A stretch of 48,422 bases of DNA from an uncultured Alphaproteobacteria bacterium (GTDB taxonomy: Bacteria > Pseudomonadota > Alphaproteobacteria > RF32 > CAG-239), in NCBI GenBank assembly GCA_934271195.1, contig CAKQRB010000019.1:1-48422 (forward strand), in the 5' to 3' direction. Below, one piece after another: positions 8,379-15,953 of this stretch. The notes under the pieces were generated by a model that worked only from the letters and a program-made list of their open reading frames with translations, searched no databases and was not told the origin of the DNA. The first letter of the stretch is position 1; each line of letters begins with the position of its first letter. The position numbers and the translations under genes are program-made.

Positions 8379-8470
8379 TGCTTATCTCTTTTTTATTGCA
8401 GTTTTTTTTTAATTATATACACTATAAAATAGTTTATTGCAAAGGCAAAATTTCAGGCGAAAGGTTGAAA

Positions 8471-9514
8471 ATGGCAAATAAAATCGAGAAAAAAGAATCT
8501 GCGGCAGAAGAAAGCGCTTCGGTAAGGAAAGTTGCTAGCAGCGGACATTCTTCAGCAAAAATTTTGGGGCTTATTCTGGTTCTTGGTGCCGGATTGGTAA
8601 TTTATAAGAATCCGCAATTGGTTGAAAAAGCGAAAGTGCTGCTGGTGGAATCGGCGGCGCGATATTCTGATAATTTTTCGGAAAAACAATCGTCCGCAAC
8701 TGATTTTCAGGATTTGCAAAATCAGATTGCAATGCTGCGAACAGAGCTTTTTAATCTGAAGAGCACTTTGCCGGCAGAAGGTGAGCCGGTCAACGTGCAA
8801 AAGCTGAAAGAACTTTATGATAAGTTTGATGCTATTGAAAAAACAAATATGAATATTATCAATTCTAAGGCGGATGCTTCGGCCGTACTGGGATTGGCGG
8901 TGCGGTTGGATGAAGCAGAAAACAAGCTGAAACTGGTCAGTAGGGCAACAGACGAGAACGCATTGGTTTTGACGGCGGTAATGATGGTTAAAGAAGCTTC
9001 CGGCCGCGGCGGAAATTTTGTTTATGAAGCAGAAGTTTTGCAACAGCTGGTTCAAAATAATCCGCGGTTGGCAGAACCTTTGGCTGTGATTGCGAAAACA
9101 GCGTCGTCCGGAATTGTAACAAATGCACGCCTTATTAACGAATTTGAAAGTATTTATGGTGCCATATTAAAGAAGCAAAAAGATGCGGCAGCCCAGACAT
9201 GGAAAGACCGGATTTTCAGCAAATTGAGCGACTTTGTAAAAGTCCGGAAAGTTAATGAAGCGGAAGAGGCGGAAATGCAAATTCTGCAGAATTTGAAGAA
9301 TATCAGGGATCTTGTGCGGGAAGAAAATTTTATTCAGGCGGCAGAAGAGTTGCGTTTGCCCGAGAATGAGACCTTGCTGGAAGATGTCGGTTTGCGAAAA
9401 TGGCAGGAAAAAGCTCTGGCCAAAGTTGATTTTGAACAGGCCGTGGGCAGAATTTCTACTTATTCTCTGGCAGCTATGAAAGTCAATGCGATTAAAAAGG
9501 AGACAATGGAATGA
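8471..9514 (+). CDS. Mitofilin/Mic60-like inner-membrane protein
   Basis: An alphaproteobacterial relative of mitochondrial Mic60, which shapes cristae; the bacterial proteins are linked to inner-membrane architecture. The 347-residue protein has a Lys/Glu-rich cytoplasmic start, one membrane helix (about 31-46, LGLILVLGAGLVIY), a coiled-coil stretch (about 80-160, including LQNQIAMLRTELFNL) and a C-terminal helical region. The ATG at 8471 has AAGG 6 nt upstream; the longer frame from 8378 has no support. The assignment rests on architecture and on overlap with hemY (ATGA), the known neighbour of this family. Similarity is low, so a uroporphyrinogen methylase-like HemX label would be an alternative name for the same gene. 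Confidence 0.75.
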   Translation: MANKIEKKESAAEESASVRKVASSGHSSAKILGLILVLGAGLVIYKNPQLVEKAKVLLVESAARYSDNFSEKQSSATDFQDLQNQIAMLRTELFNLKSTLPAEGEPVNVQKLKELYDKFDAIEKTNMNIINSKADASAVLGLAVRLDEAENKLKLVSRATDENALVLTAVMMVKEASGRGGNFVYEAEVLQQLVQNNPRLAEPLAVIAKTASSGIVTNARLINEFESIYGAILKKQKDAAAQTWKDRIFSKLSDFVKVRKVNEAEEAEMQILQNLKNIRDLVREENFIQAAEELRLPENETLLEDVGLRKWQEKALAKVDFEQAVGRISTYSLAAMKVNAIKKETME

Positions 9515-10944
9515 CCAGAAAAATATCTACATTTATCTTTATTGGTCTGATTTTTACCGTCATCGTCTGGATGTTGGACAAGGCCAGTGTGGTAACCGTT
9601 GACTGGCGCAGCTATCATGAGATTTTATCCGTGCCTGAGCTTATGCTTCTGGTGTTGATGTTTGTGTTGGTTATCGATATATGTAACCGGATTTGCCGTA
9701 AGATATTTAATTTGCAGGTCAGAGAGGCTTATAAGGCTTCTTATCTTGAAAATGAGATTAAGGAAAATGCCGCAATTGATGTTCTGGCCGGGAAAATCAG
9801 TGAAAAAATCGTCATTGATCGCAAAGATTTTGACAAGTCGCTACTTTTGGTTTTGAGAGCAATGACGGCAATTACGGCCGGTGATATGAACGAAGCCCGC
9901 TTTCATATTAAAAATCTGAAAAAAATGATTGGCAATGATCCGATTATTGATGTTTTGAAGATGAAAATTTATAAGGGCGAGAAAAATTATGACAAGATGG
10001 AAGAGCTGTCTGCCAGAATTATGAAAAACAGTGATATTCAGATTGTCGGCATGAAGGCCGCAGTTGAAGCTCAGATGGAGAAAAAAGAATTTAAAGAAGC
10101 GCTGGCGACGGCAAACCGCGCGTTTGAGCTGCGGCAGGATTTGTACTGGATTATCGAGAGCGCGTTTGAGCTGCGCGCTAAAGCGCAGGATTGGGAAGGC
10201 GCTTTGCAGGTGCTTGATGCCGGTCGCAAAAAGAAAATTATTCCGGCGGATAAATACAAACGACTGAAGGCCATTGTTCTGTTTGAAAGGGCAGAGGAAT
10301 TTCAGAAAGCCGGCGATGAGGTTAATTTCTTTAAGTTTTGTTCACAGGCGGTTGAAGCCGATGATACGCTGGTTCCGGCAGCTGTGGCTTTAGCAGAGTA
10401 TTATAAAAATACCGATAATCAGGTGCGCAAGGCTGGCGATATTTTGCTTCGGGTCTGGAAAAAGAATCCGACAGACGAAGTGGCTTATGCCTATTTGGAT
10501 TTGTATCATCATAATGATGTTAGCGCCAAAATTCAAAATATGGAAAGTCTGGCCATGTCCAATTCTCTCCGCCCGTCTTTGAATAACCGGATTTTGGCAG
10601 AGTTGTGTGCCGAGGCCGGTAAATGGAAAAAAGCCAAAGGCGAGTTGGAAATCTTTTTGATTAACAATCCCTGCACAAAAAGAGTTTGCTCTTTGATTGC
10701 GGAGTATGAGGAAGTCTTTAACAAAAACAAAAAAGAAGCAAAATCTTGGAAGGACAAATATAAAAACTGTGCCGAAGATTCCGGCTGGGTTTGCGAAGAA
10801 TGCGGCGAAAAAACTGCGGAATGGCATTCCGTCTGTCCGAAATGCAAAGCATTTGGCGCCGAAAAATGGCATTTGTACGTGGAACAGGACAAATCGGAAG
10901 TTGACGTGTCTAATGACGGCTATGAAGATGATGACGAGGAGTAG
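9511..10944 (+). CDS. hemY: HemY-like TPR membrane protein with C-terminal zinc ribbon
   Basis: HemY-family proteins have two N-terminal membrane helices and tetratricopeptide repeats; despite the name they are not established haem enzymes. Here helices lie at about 7-25 and 43-62, followed by helical repeats over about 100-410. The C-terminus carries two CxxC pairs, C428/C431 and C442/C445 (VCEECGEKTAEWHSVCPKC), a rubredoxin-like zinc ribbon reminiscent of the LapB C-terminus, then an acidic tail. Translation is coupled to the Mic60-like gene by an ATGA overlap, and a sugar kinase gene follows after 6 nt. Confidence 0.85.
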   Translation: MTRKISTFIFIGLIFTVIVWMLDKASVVTVDWRSYHEILSVPELMLLVLMFVLVIDICNRICRKIFNLQVREAYKASYLENEIKENAAIDVLAGKISEKIVIDRKDFDKSLLLVLRAMTAITAGDMNEARFHIKNLKKMIGNDPIIDVLKMKIYKGEKNYDKMEELSARIMKNSDIQIVGMKAAVEAQMEKKEFKEALATANRAFELRQDLYWIIESAFELRAKAQDWEGALQVLDAGRKKKIIPADKYKRLKAIVLFERAEEFQKAGDEVNFFKFCSQAVEADDTLVPAAVALAEYYKNTDNQVRKAGDILLRVWKKNPTDEVAYAYLDLYHHNDVSAKIQNMESLAMSNSLRPSLNNRILAELCAEAGKWKKAKGELEIFLINNPCTKRVCSLIAEYEEVFNKNKKEAKSWKDKYKNCAEDSGWVCEECGEKTAEWHSVCPKCKAFGAEKWHLYVEQDKSEVDVSNDGYEDDDEE

Positions 10945-10950
10945 CTGCTG

Positions 10951-12354
10951 ATGAACAATTCCAAGCTTAGGGATATCTGGGCGGCAAAATATGCCAATGT
11001 TGACCGGACTTTAGACCGGATGAAAGAAGTCAGGGCAGCGGCAACGGCTTTTAATGCCAATGTTGACGCGGTTCTTAAAATCAGCGGGAAAAAACTGCAG
11101 GAGCTGATTGAGAAAACCGGACTGAATTGGGACAGTCTGAATAACATTGAAGAATCGAAGCTTTTGCAGCCAGCGGACGTGATTAAAGGCGTGTTTAAAT
11201 GTTTTTCACGCGGGATTGCCGAAGAATGGCTGACGGAAGACAAGGCGATTTATGACTGGATGGTAGATAATATCGGTTATGACCGGCTGCAGATGGGCGG
11301 TCAGGGCGGTATTGTGGCTAATGCGCTGGCGGCAGCGGGCGTTTCTAAAGTTTATGCCCATACCAATTCTTTGCCGAAGTTGCAGGCCGAGCAATTTTTG
11401 AAGTTGGACAATCTGGTTTCTTTTGATGAAAACGGTGTCGAAAAACCGGCTTGCCTGATTAACCGCGGGCAGGATATTCCGCTTATTCACTGGATTTTGG
11501 AATTTGACAAAGGCGATGAGCTGACGGTTGGCGGGCATAAGATTGTTTGTCCGAAGTCAAATCGTTTTATTGCAACCTATGATCCGTTGAATCTTAATCT
11601 GGTGAAAGATGACGCTTTTGTTCGGTTTTCAGAAACCCATCCGATAGATTTTATTGTTTTGTCCGGTTTTCATGCCCTGACAGCCAATAAAGGCGGCTGT
11701 GCGCTGATTGAGGATGTTTTGCCGCTGATAAAAAGCTGGAAAAAGGTTAATCCGCAGGGAATCGTCCATTTGGAAGCGGCTTCAACACAGGATATTGCCG
11801 TCAGGAAAGCCATTGTCAGCCAAATTGCGCCGCTGGTCGATTCAATCGGTTTGAACGAGCGTGAGACAATAGATGTACTTCAAGTTATCGATGAAGAAAA
11901 GTTTGCTGCCGAGTGTGAGGAGAATACCGACAGCGCCCATATGCTGGAAGCTGTTTTCCGGATTAAGGAAAAGGTTGGTTGTTCGCGGATTCAGCTGCAT
12001 ATGTTCGGGTTGTATATGACTTTGCAGGACAAAGGTTTTAGGATTAAACCGCAGGAAAATTTGCGCGGAATGTGTCTGGCTGCCGTGGCGGCGGCCGGAA
12101 AAGCCAGTCTGGGCAGAGTTGAAAAACCGGAGGATTTTGTGGTTCGCAAAGATACACCGGTGAATGACGAGGCTTTGAATATTTTGAAAAAAGCGGCGGT
12201 ATATGCCGGAGATGAAAAACTGGAAGAAGACGGTATTGCCGATTTCAGAGGGTATGATCTGATTGCTGTGCCGACGATTTTGGTTCCGAAGCCGGTGACT
12301 TTGGTCGGAATGGGAGATACGATTTCATCCATATCACTGCTTGCTTCAAGATAG
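10951..12354 (+). CDS. ADP-dependent glucokinase/phosphofructokinase family sugar kinase
   Basis: Family members phosphorylate glucose or fructose 6-phosphate using ADP instead of ATP and are best known from Euryarchaeota, with relatives in animals and few bacteria. The 467-residue product shows the family blocks in order: FNANVDAV (34-41), GGQGGIVAN (116-124), LSGFHAL, HLEAAS, GLNERE, and the C-terminal GMGD with likely catalytic base D456. Sugar specificity cannot be read from sequence alone. The gene follows hemY by 6 nt in the same run, so it is not on an obvious island, and it is convergent with the orphan pair on its right. I see no truncation. Confidence 0.85.
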   Translation: MNNSKLRDIWAAKYANVDRTLDRMKEVRAAATAFNANVDAVLKISGKKLQELIEKTGLNWDSLNNIEESKLLQPADVIKGVFKCFSRGIAEEWLTEDKAIYDWMVDNIGYDRLQMGGQGGIVANALAAAGVSKVYAHTNSLPKLQAEQFLKLDNLVSFDENGVEKPACLINRGQDIPLIHWILEFDKGDELTVGGHKIVCPKSNRFIATYDPLNLNLVKDDAFVRFSETHPIDFIVLSGFHALTANKGGCALIEDVLPLIKSWKKVNPQGIVHLEAASTQDIAVRKAIVSQIAPLVDSIGLNERETIDVLQVIDEEKFAAECEENTDSAHMLEAVFRIKEKVGCSRIQLHMFGLYMTLQDKGFRIKPQENLRGMCLAAVAAAGKASLGRVEKPEDFVVRKDTPVNDEALNILKKAAVYAGDEKLEEDGIADFRGYDLIAVPTILVPKPVTLVGMGDTISSISLLASR

Positions 12355-12402
12355 ACTTTTTCAAAAGGCGGGTAAGTGTCGGATAAGATGATTTTTTATC
12401 AG

Positions 12403-13200
12403 CTATCGTAAAATGTTGTTGACTTTTGTATTTGAGTAAGGAACAAAACAATCTTTCTGATAGTTTAGAAAATTGTCGTGATGGAGTTTTTGTATTTGTT
12501 CTTTGTTTATTTTTATTGTTCCCAGTCGAGCTGTTTTCATCGGATTTTCCGCTTGTAACAGTCTTTTGCAAACCTCCGCTGATACAATGCTGCAAACACC
12601 TTTTTCCCGACAAATCGGCTTATCGTTCTGATAGGTGTTGACACTCATGTCTTGTGTCTCAAAAATTTTCTGCAAATGCGCCAGCGTCAGGTCCATTTCT
12701 TTTGAATAATCAAGTTTTCCACCGTCTCTTGACACATGTTGCTCCAAAATCATGATATCAACATGCTTTTTGTCTTTGTTGGAATCAATACACAAAGCCA
12801 CGCCGTGCGCTTCCTTGTTTTCGGTGGCAATCGTTAATGGTGCGGCCATCCGCCGCTGACTGATATCTTCAAGGCTTAATGTTTGTGCCGTAATATTCAT
12901 AATGCAGTCCAATGCCAGAAAATTGTTCTCTGTCGGATTAATGCCAATTTCTCCGGTAATAAGTTTCTCATTCATACAGGCGTCAATTACCAGGTCATCA
13001 GCTTTGTCGCAGTCTTCTGCGCCCAGAATGCAATATTGGGTCGTATCTAAAAAAGAACATCCCGCGATTTGTTCTGCTGTTTTTGAAGCGACATAATTCG
13101 TTGCGCGAAAATTATAGCCGCTTTTCGGAATGTCTAAAGTCAGGTTGGGCTTGCGAGTGATATTGTCAAGGCTTTCCTTGTCGAGCGTAAAATAATGCAT
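12403..13200 (-). CDS. Orphan protein, YopJ/clan CE-like layout
   Basis: No family is certain. The 265-residue protein has a block that lines up in order with the catalytic part of YopJ-type acetyltransferases and clan CE cysteine proteases: H132 in HGVALCID, E153 in IMILEQ, Q191, and C203 in GVCSIVSAEVCKRLL. The spacing from His to Cys is about 70 residues, close to YopJ. YopJ-family proteins are secreted effectors that acetylate host kinases; whether that holds here is inference. The start follows GGAG at 8 nt, only 1 nt after the stop of the upstream gene, so both are one transcript. No secretion signal is visible. Confidence 0.6.
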   Translation of the reverse strand: MHYFTLDKESLDNITRKPNLTLDIPKSGYNFRATNYVASKTAEQIAGCSFLDTTQYCILGAEDCDKADDLVIDACMNEKLITGEIGINPTENNFLALDCIMNITAQTLSLEDISQRRMAAPLTIATENKEAHGVALCIDSNKDKKHVDIMILEQHVSRDGGKLDYSKEMDLTLAHLQKIFETQDMSVNTYQNDKPICREKGVCSIVSAEVCKRLLQAENPMKTARLGTIKINKEQIQKLHHDNFLNYQKDCFVPYSNTKVNNILR

Positions 13201-13201
13201 C

Positions 13202-13732
13202 TCATTTCTCCAGCGTTATGTATTCCGGCGGGATAATTCCGCCTTTGATGACAACCAGATAATAAGGAACAACGGAAAAGCGCAAGCCCAGTTTCTCATC
13301 ACAAACCGACCAGTCTACCGGAGAGGTATCAATATCGTTGATTGAGGCCAATTTTATCAGACGTTCATCAACATCTTGCGGCAAGTCTTTATCTAAATCC
13401 GGCCGGATTGCGGGACTGACATAAACGGCTTCAATCAGTCCGTCTTTTTGTAAAGCCTCTAAATCAATGGAAAACAAATCGGCATTTTCAATAAAAGGTT
13501 TGAACATATTTATGCTTTTTTCCGTCCATTGTATCGGTTCTGAAAAACCGCGAATGGCACGGCTGCGGCCGCTAAAACAACTCTCCATCCATTGGACAAT
13601 TGCGGCATGGGTTGTTTTGCCGCCGGTGCGTCTGCAGTAGTAGCTTAAATCGGCATTAGGATTCATGGCAAAAGACAGGATTCCCTCAGCCAGTGCCGAA
13701 TTTCCTTTGGTAATGTAATGATAAAGCTTCAT
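13202..13732 (-). CDS. Orphan protein, possibly ADP-ribosyltransferase-like
   Basis: Not recognised with confidence. The 176-residue protein starts MKLYHYITKG and continues with GILSFAMNP, a pattern like the N-terminal His-Tyr strand of some toxin ADP-ribosyltransferase folds, and has a later conserved-looking block RSRAIRGFSEPIQWT with E65. The second half is strand-rich (FSVVPYYLVVIKGG). It is the first gene of a minus-strand pair with the YopJ-like gene. There is no clear ribosome site at the ATG, only AAAG, 236 bp from the divergent rbfA gene. The fold suggestion is weak; the operon partnership is firm. Confidence 0.55.
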   Translation of the reverse strand: MKLYHYITKGNSALAEGILSFAMNPNADLSYYCRRTGGKTTHAAIVQWMESCFSGRSRAIRGFSEPIQWTEKSINMFKPFIENADLFSIDLEALQKDGLIEAVYVSPAIRPDLDKDLPQDVDERLIKLASINDIDTSPVDWSVCDEKLGLRFSVVPYYLVVIKGGIIPPEYITLEK

Positions 13733-13968
13733 GGTTACAACTTTATTTGTTATTCAATTTTTTTATTTTATCACTTTTTTGTATTTTGGACAATAGCTAT
13801 GTTTTGTGATCAGGGCGGCCGGCGGAGATTAAATAATATGTTAGGATAAAACAGGAGTGTAGGTTTTTTATTAAAACAAGTCTGATTTTGGCGGTTTTGC
13901 GATTTTGCTTGCAATTCGACAGATTGACTGTATATATAATTCTAATTGATTGACATAGGAGAAAGAAA

Positions 13969-14349
13969 ATGACAGAGAAAGAACCCTCGCAACGGCAGCT
14001 CAGGGTCGGGCAAGAGATTAAAAAGATTTTGGCCGGTTTTATTGACCATGGTGAAATCAGAAATCTGGAAGGGATTCATACCATGGTTACAATTACCGAG
14101 GTGCGGGTTTCTCCGGATTTGAAATATGCCTCGGTTTATATGATGACAACAAACGGCGAATATCTTAAAGAAGTTTTGGAAGGGTTGCAGCTGGCGGCAA
14201 ATTATCTGCGCAAGCAGGTTGCCGGAAAGCTTCAGTTGCGTTATGCGCCCGAGCTGGTTTTTAAGGTTGACGATACGTTTGAGCAGGTTGACAAGATTGA
14301 GCGTTTGCTCAGAGATCCCAAGGTTCAGGAAGACTTGAACAAGGAATGA
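13969..14349 (+). CDS. rbfA: Ribosome-binding factor A
   Basis: Binds the 30S subunit late in assembly and helps mature the 5' end of 16S rRNA. The 126-residue product has the KH-like fold typical of the family: SQRQLRVGQEIKKILAGF at the start, VTITEVRVSPDLKYASVYM in the middle and LRYAPELVFKVDDTFEQVDKIERLL near the end. AGGAGAAAG lies before the ATG. In most bacteria rbfA follows infB and nusA; here it begins after a 236-bp non-coding gap with its own terminator behind it, so it is transcribed alone. Confidence 0.96.
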   Translation: MTEKEPSQRQLRVGQEIKKILAGFIDHGEIRNLEGIHTMVTITEVRVSPDLKYASVYMMTTNGEYLKEVLEGLQLAANYLRKQVAGKLQLRYAPELVFKVDDTFEQVDKIERLLRDPKVQEDLNKE

Positions 14350-14356
14350 AAAAACA

Positions 14357-14383
14357 TTAAAGCACTTTTCGGAGTGTTTTTTT
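14357..14383 (+). terminator. Terminator after rbfA
   Basis: AAAGCACT pairs with AGTGTTTT around a short loop and runs into seven T, directly after the rbfA stop codon. About 140 bp of AT-rich leader with a likely promoter separate it from truB. Confidence 0.75.
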
Positions 14384-14526
14384 GATGCCGGAATGAAAAT
14401 ATTGGGTTATTCAGAATGTCTTAAATTTAATTATAAAATTATTATAAGATGAAAAAAAATTATAAAAGCGGGTTCACTGCAATGCTGTTTTTTATGAGAT
14501 GATGACCTTAAAGGAGAGTTTTTATA

Positions 14527-15438
14527 ATGGCAAGGCATAAAAAAGGCGAAGATATAAACGGCTGGCTGATTGTGGACAAGCCCCGTGACATGGGTTCTAC
14601 CGATGTGGTCAATATGACACGCCGAATGTTTAACGCTAAGAAAAACGGTCATGCGGGAACGTTGGATCCTTTCGCAACCGGCGTGCTGCCGGTGGCTTTC
14701 GGAGAGGCGACGAAGCTTTTGCCTATGGTTACAGATGGGCAGAAAGAATATGAGTTTGTGCTGCAATGGGGAGCGGAAACAAATACCGGTGACAGTGAAG
14801 GAGAAATTGTTTTCCGTTGTGAAAAAATTCCCTGCCGGAAAGATATTTTGGCCGTTTTGCCGCAGTTTATTGGTGAGATTACACAGGTTCCGCCGGCTTT
14901 TTCGGCCATAAAAATCAACGGGCAGCGCGCGTATGATCTAGCACGCAGAGGAGAAGATGTGGCCATTCCTGAAAGAAAGGTCGAGATTTATGCTTTGGAA
15001 CTTCTGGAAGAACTGCCCGATTGTCAGGCAAGGTTTCGGGTGACATGCTCAAAGGGGACTTATGTGCGAACGCTAGGGCGTGATTTGGCCCGAAAACTCG
15101 GGACTTTGGGCTATTTACAAGAGTTGAGAAGGACAAAATGCGGAAAATTTTCGCTTGAAGATACGATTTTACTGGAAAATTTAAAAAAAGTAGTGCATAC
15201 TGACACTCTGAAAGAATTTCTGCTTCCGTTAATAACATCACTGCGCGACATCGCGGTTTTAGCTGTATCGGAAGCTGATGCCGCCAAGCTCCGGCTTGGG
15301 CAAGGGTTGTCTCCTAAAAATTATGATATTGATAATTTGACAGGCAAACAGGCCGTGGCCGTGTTTGAGAGCAGTCCGGCGGCAATTGTTCGAATCGATG
15401 AGAGAAAAATTTCTCCGGTTCGCGTGTTTAACTGTTAA
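14527..15438 (+). CDS. truB: tRNA pseudouridine-55 synthase
   Basis: Makes the universal pseudouridine at position 55 in the T-loop of tRNAs. The 303-residue product has the catalytic Asp in GHAGTLDPFATGVLPV, the KxYEFxxxxG block, YVRTLGRDLARKLG and a C-terminal PUA-like part. AAAGGAGAG lies upstream of the ATG. It is followed after 16 bp by rpsO, a common bacterial order. Confidence 0.96.
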   Translation: MARHKKGEDINGWLIVDKPRDMGSTDVVNMTRRMFNAKKNGHAGTLDPFATGVLPVAFGEATKLLPMVTDGQKEYEFVLQWGAETNTGDSEGEIVFRCEKIPCRKDILAVLPQFIGEITQVPPAFSAIKINGQRAYDLARRGEDVAIPERKVEIYALELLEELPDCQARFRVTCSKGTYVRTLGRDLARKLGTLGYLQELRRTKCGKFSLEDTILLENLKKVVHTDTLKEFLLPLITSLRDIAVLAVSEADAAKLRLGQGLSPKNYDIDNLTGKQAVAVFESSPAAIVRIDERKISPVRVFNC

Positions 15439-15454
15439 CATAAAGGAAAATTTG

Positions 15455-15724
15455 ATGTCGATTACTAATGAAAAAAAACAAGAAATTATCAAATCTTTTG
15501 GCTTGAAACAAGATGATACGGGTTCTCCCGAAGTTCAGATCGCTATCTGGACTGCTAGAATCAACAGCCTGATTGAACATTTTAACGTTCATAAAAAGGA
15601 TTTGCATTCTCGTCTGGGTTTGATGAAGATGGTCAGCCGTCGTCGTCACCTGCTTGACCACTTGAAAGCAACCAGCGAAAGCAGATATCAGGATTTGATT
15701 AAAAAACTGGATTTACGTAAGTAA
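15455..15724 (+). CDS. rpsO: 30S ribosomal protein S15
   Basis: Binds 16S rRNA helices 20-22 early in 30S assembly and contributes an intersubunit bridge. The 89-residue product is full length, with TGSPEVQIAIWTARI, HxxxHKKDLHSRLGLMKMVSRRRHLLDHL and the basic end. The ATG at 15455 follows AAAGGAAA; a longer frame from 15365 would overlap truB. pnp follows as in many bacteria, but 229 bp away with a hairpin between. Confidence 0.98.
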   Translation: MSITNEKKQEIIKSFGLKQDDTGSPEVQIAIWTARINSLIEHFNVHKKDLHSRLGLMKMVSRRRHLLDHLKATSESRYQDLIKKLDLRK

Positions 15725-15742
15725 TTTAAGAGTTAAGATTTT

Positions 15743-15850
15743 ATGCTGTTCGAAAGTGTTTTGGTTTGTTTATTCTTGATGTTTGGTTCTTTTGGGAGCC
15801 AAGCCGGTATGAATGGCGAAAGCAGTTTTTCCGGTCAGCGGAAATTTTGA
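15743..15850 (+). CDS. Possible 35-codon ORF between rpsO and pnp
   Basis: ATG to TGA encodes 35 residues starting MLFESVLVCLFLMFG, a short hydrophobic start resembling a signal or membrane helix, then a polar tail. It begins 18 nt after the rpsO stop and ends 7 nt before the left arm of the hairpin at 15858. There is no clear ribosome-binding site. It could be a leader peptide or chance; no family is recognised. Confidence 0.3.
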   Translation: MLFESVLVCLFLMFGSFGSQAGMNGESSFSGQRKF

Positions 15851-15857
15851 TTTTCGG

Positions 15858-15890
15858 AGTGCGGGGCAATCGGGCTCCGCATTCCTTTTA
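15858..15890 (+). terminator. Hairpin in the rpsO-pnp gap
   Basis: A 10-bp stem with two G-T pairs (AGTGCGGGGC against GCTCCGCATT) closes a 6-nt AATCGG loop and is followed by CCTTTT. It could end the rpsO transcript. In E. coli the pnp leader has an RNase III hairpin through which PNPase controls itself, and a similar role for this stem is possible; the tail is weak for a strict terminator. Confidence 0.6.
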
Positions 15891-15953
15891 AAATCCTGCC
15901 TGCGAGCGGGTGAGGTTTGTTAGATAGATTATAGATAGAAAGGTAAAAGAAAT

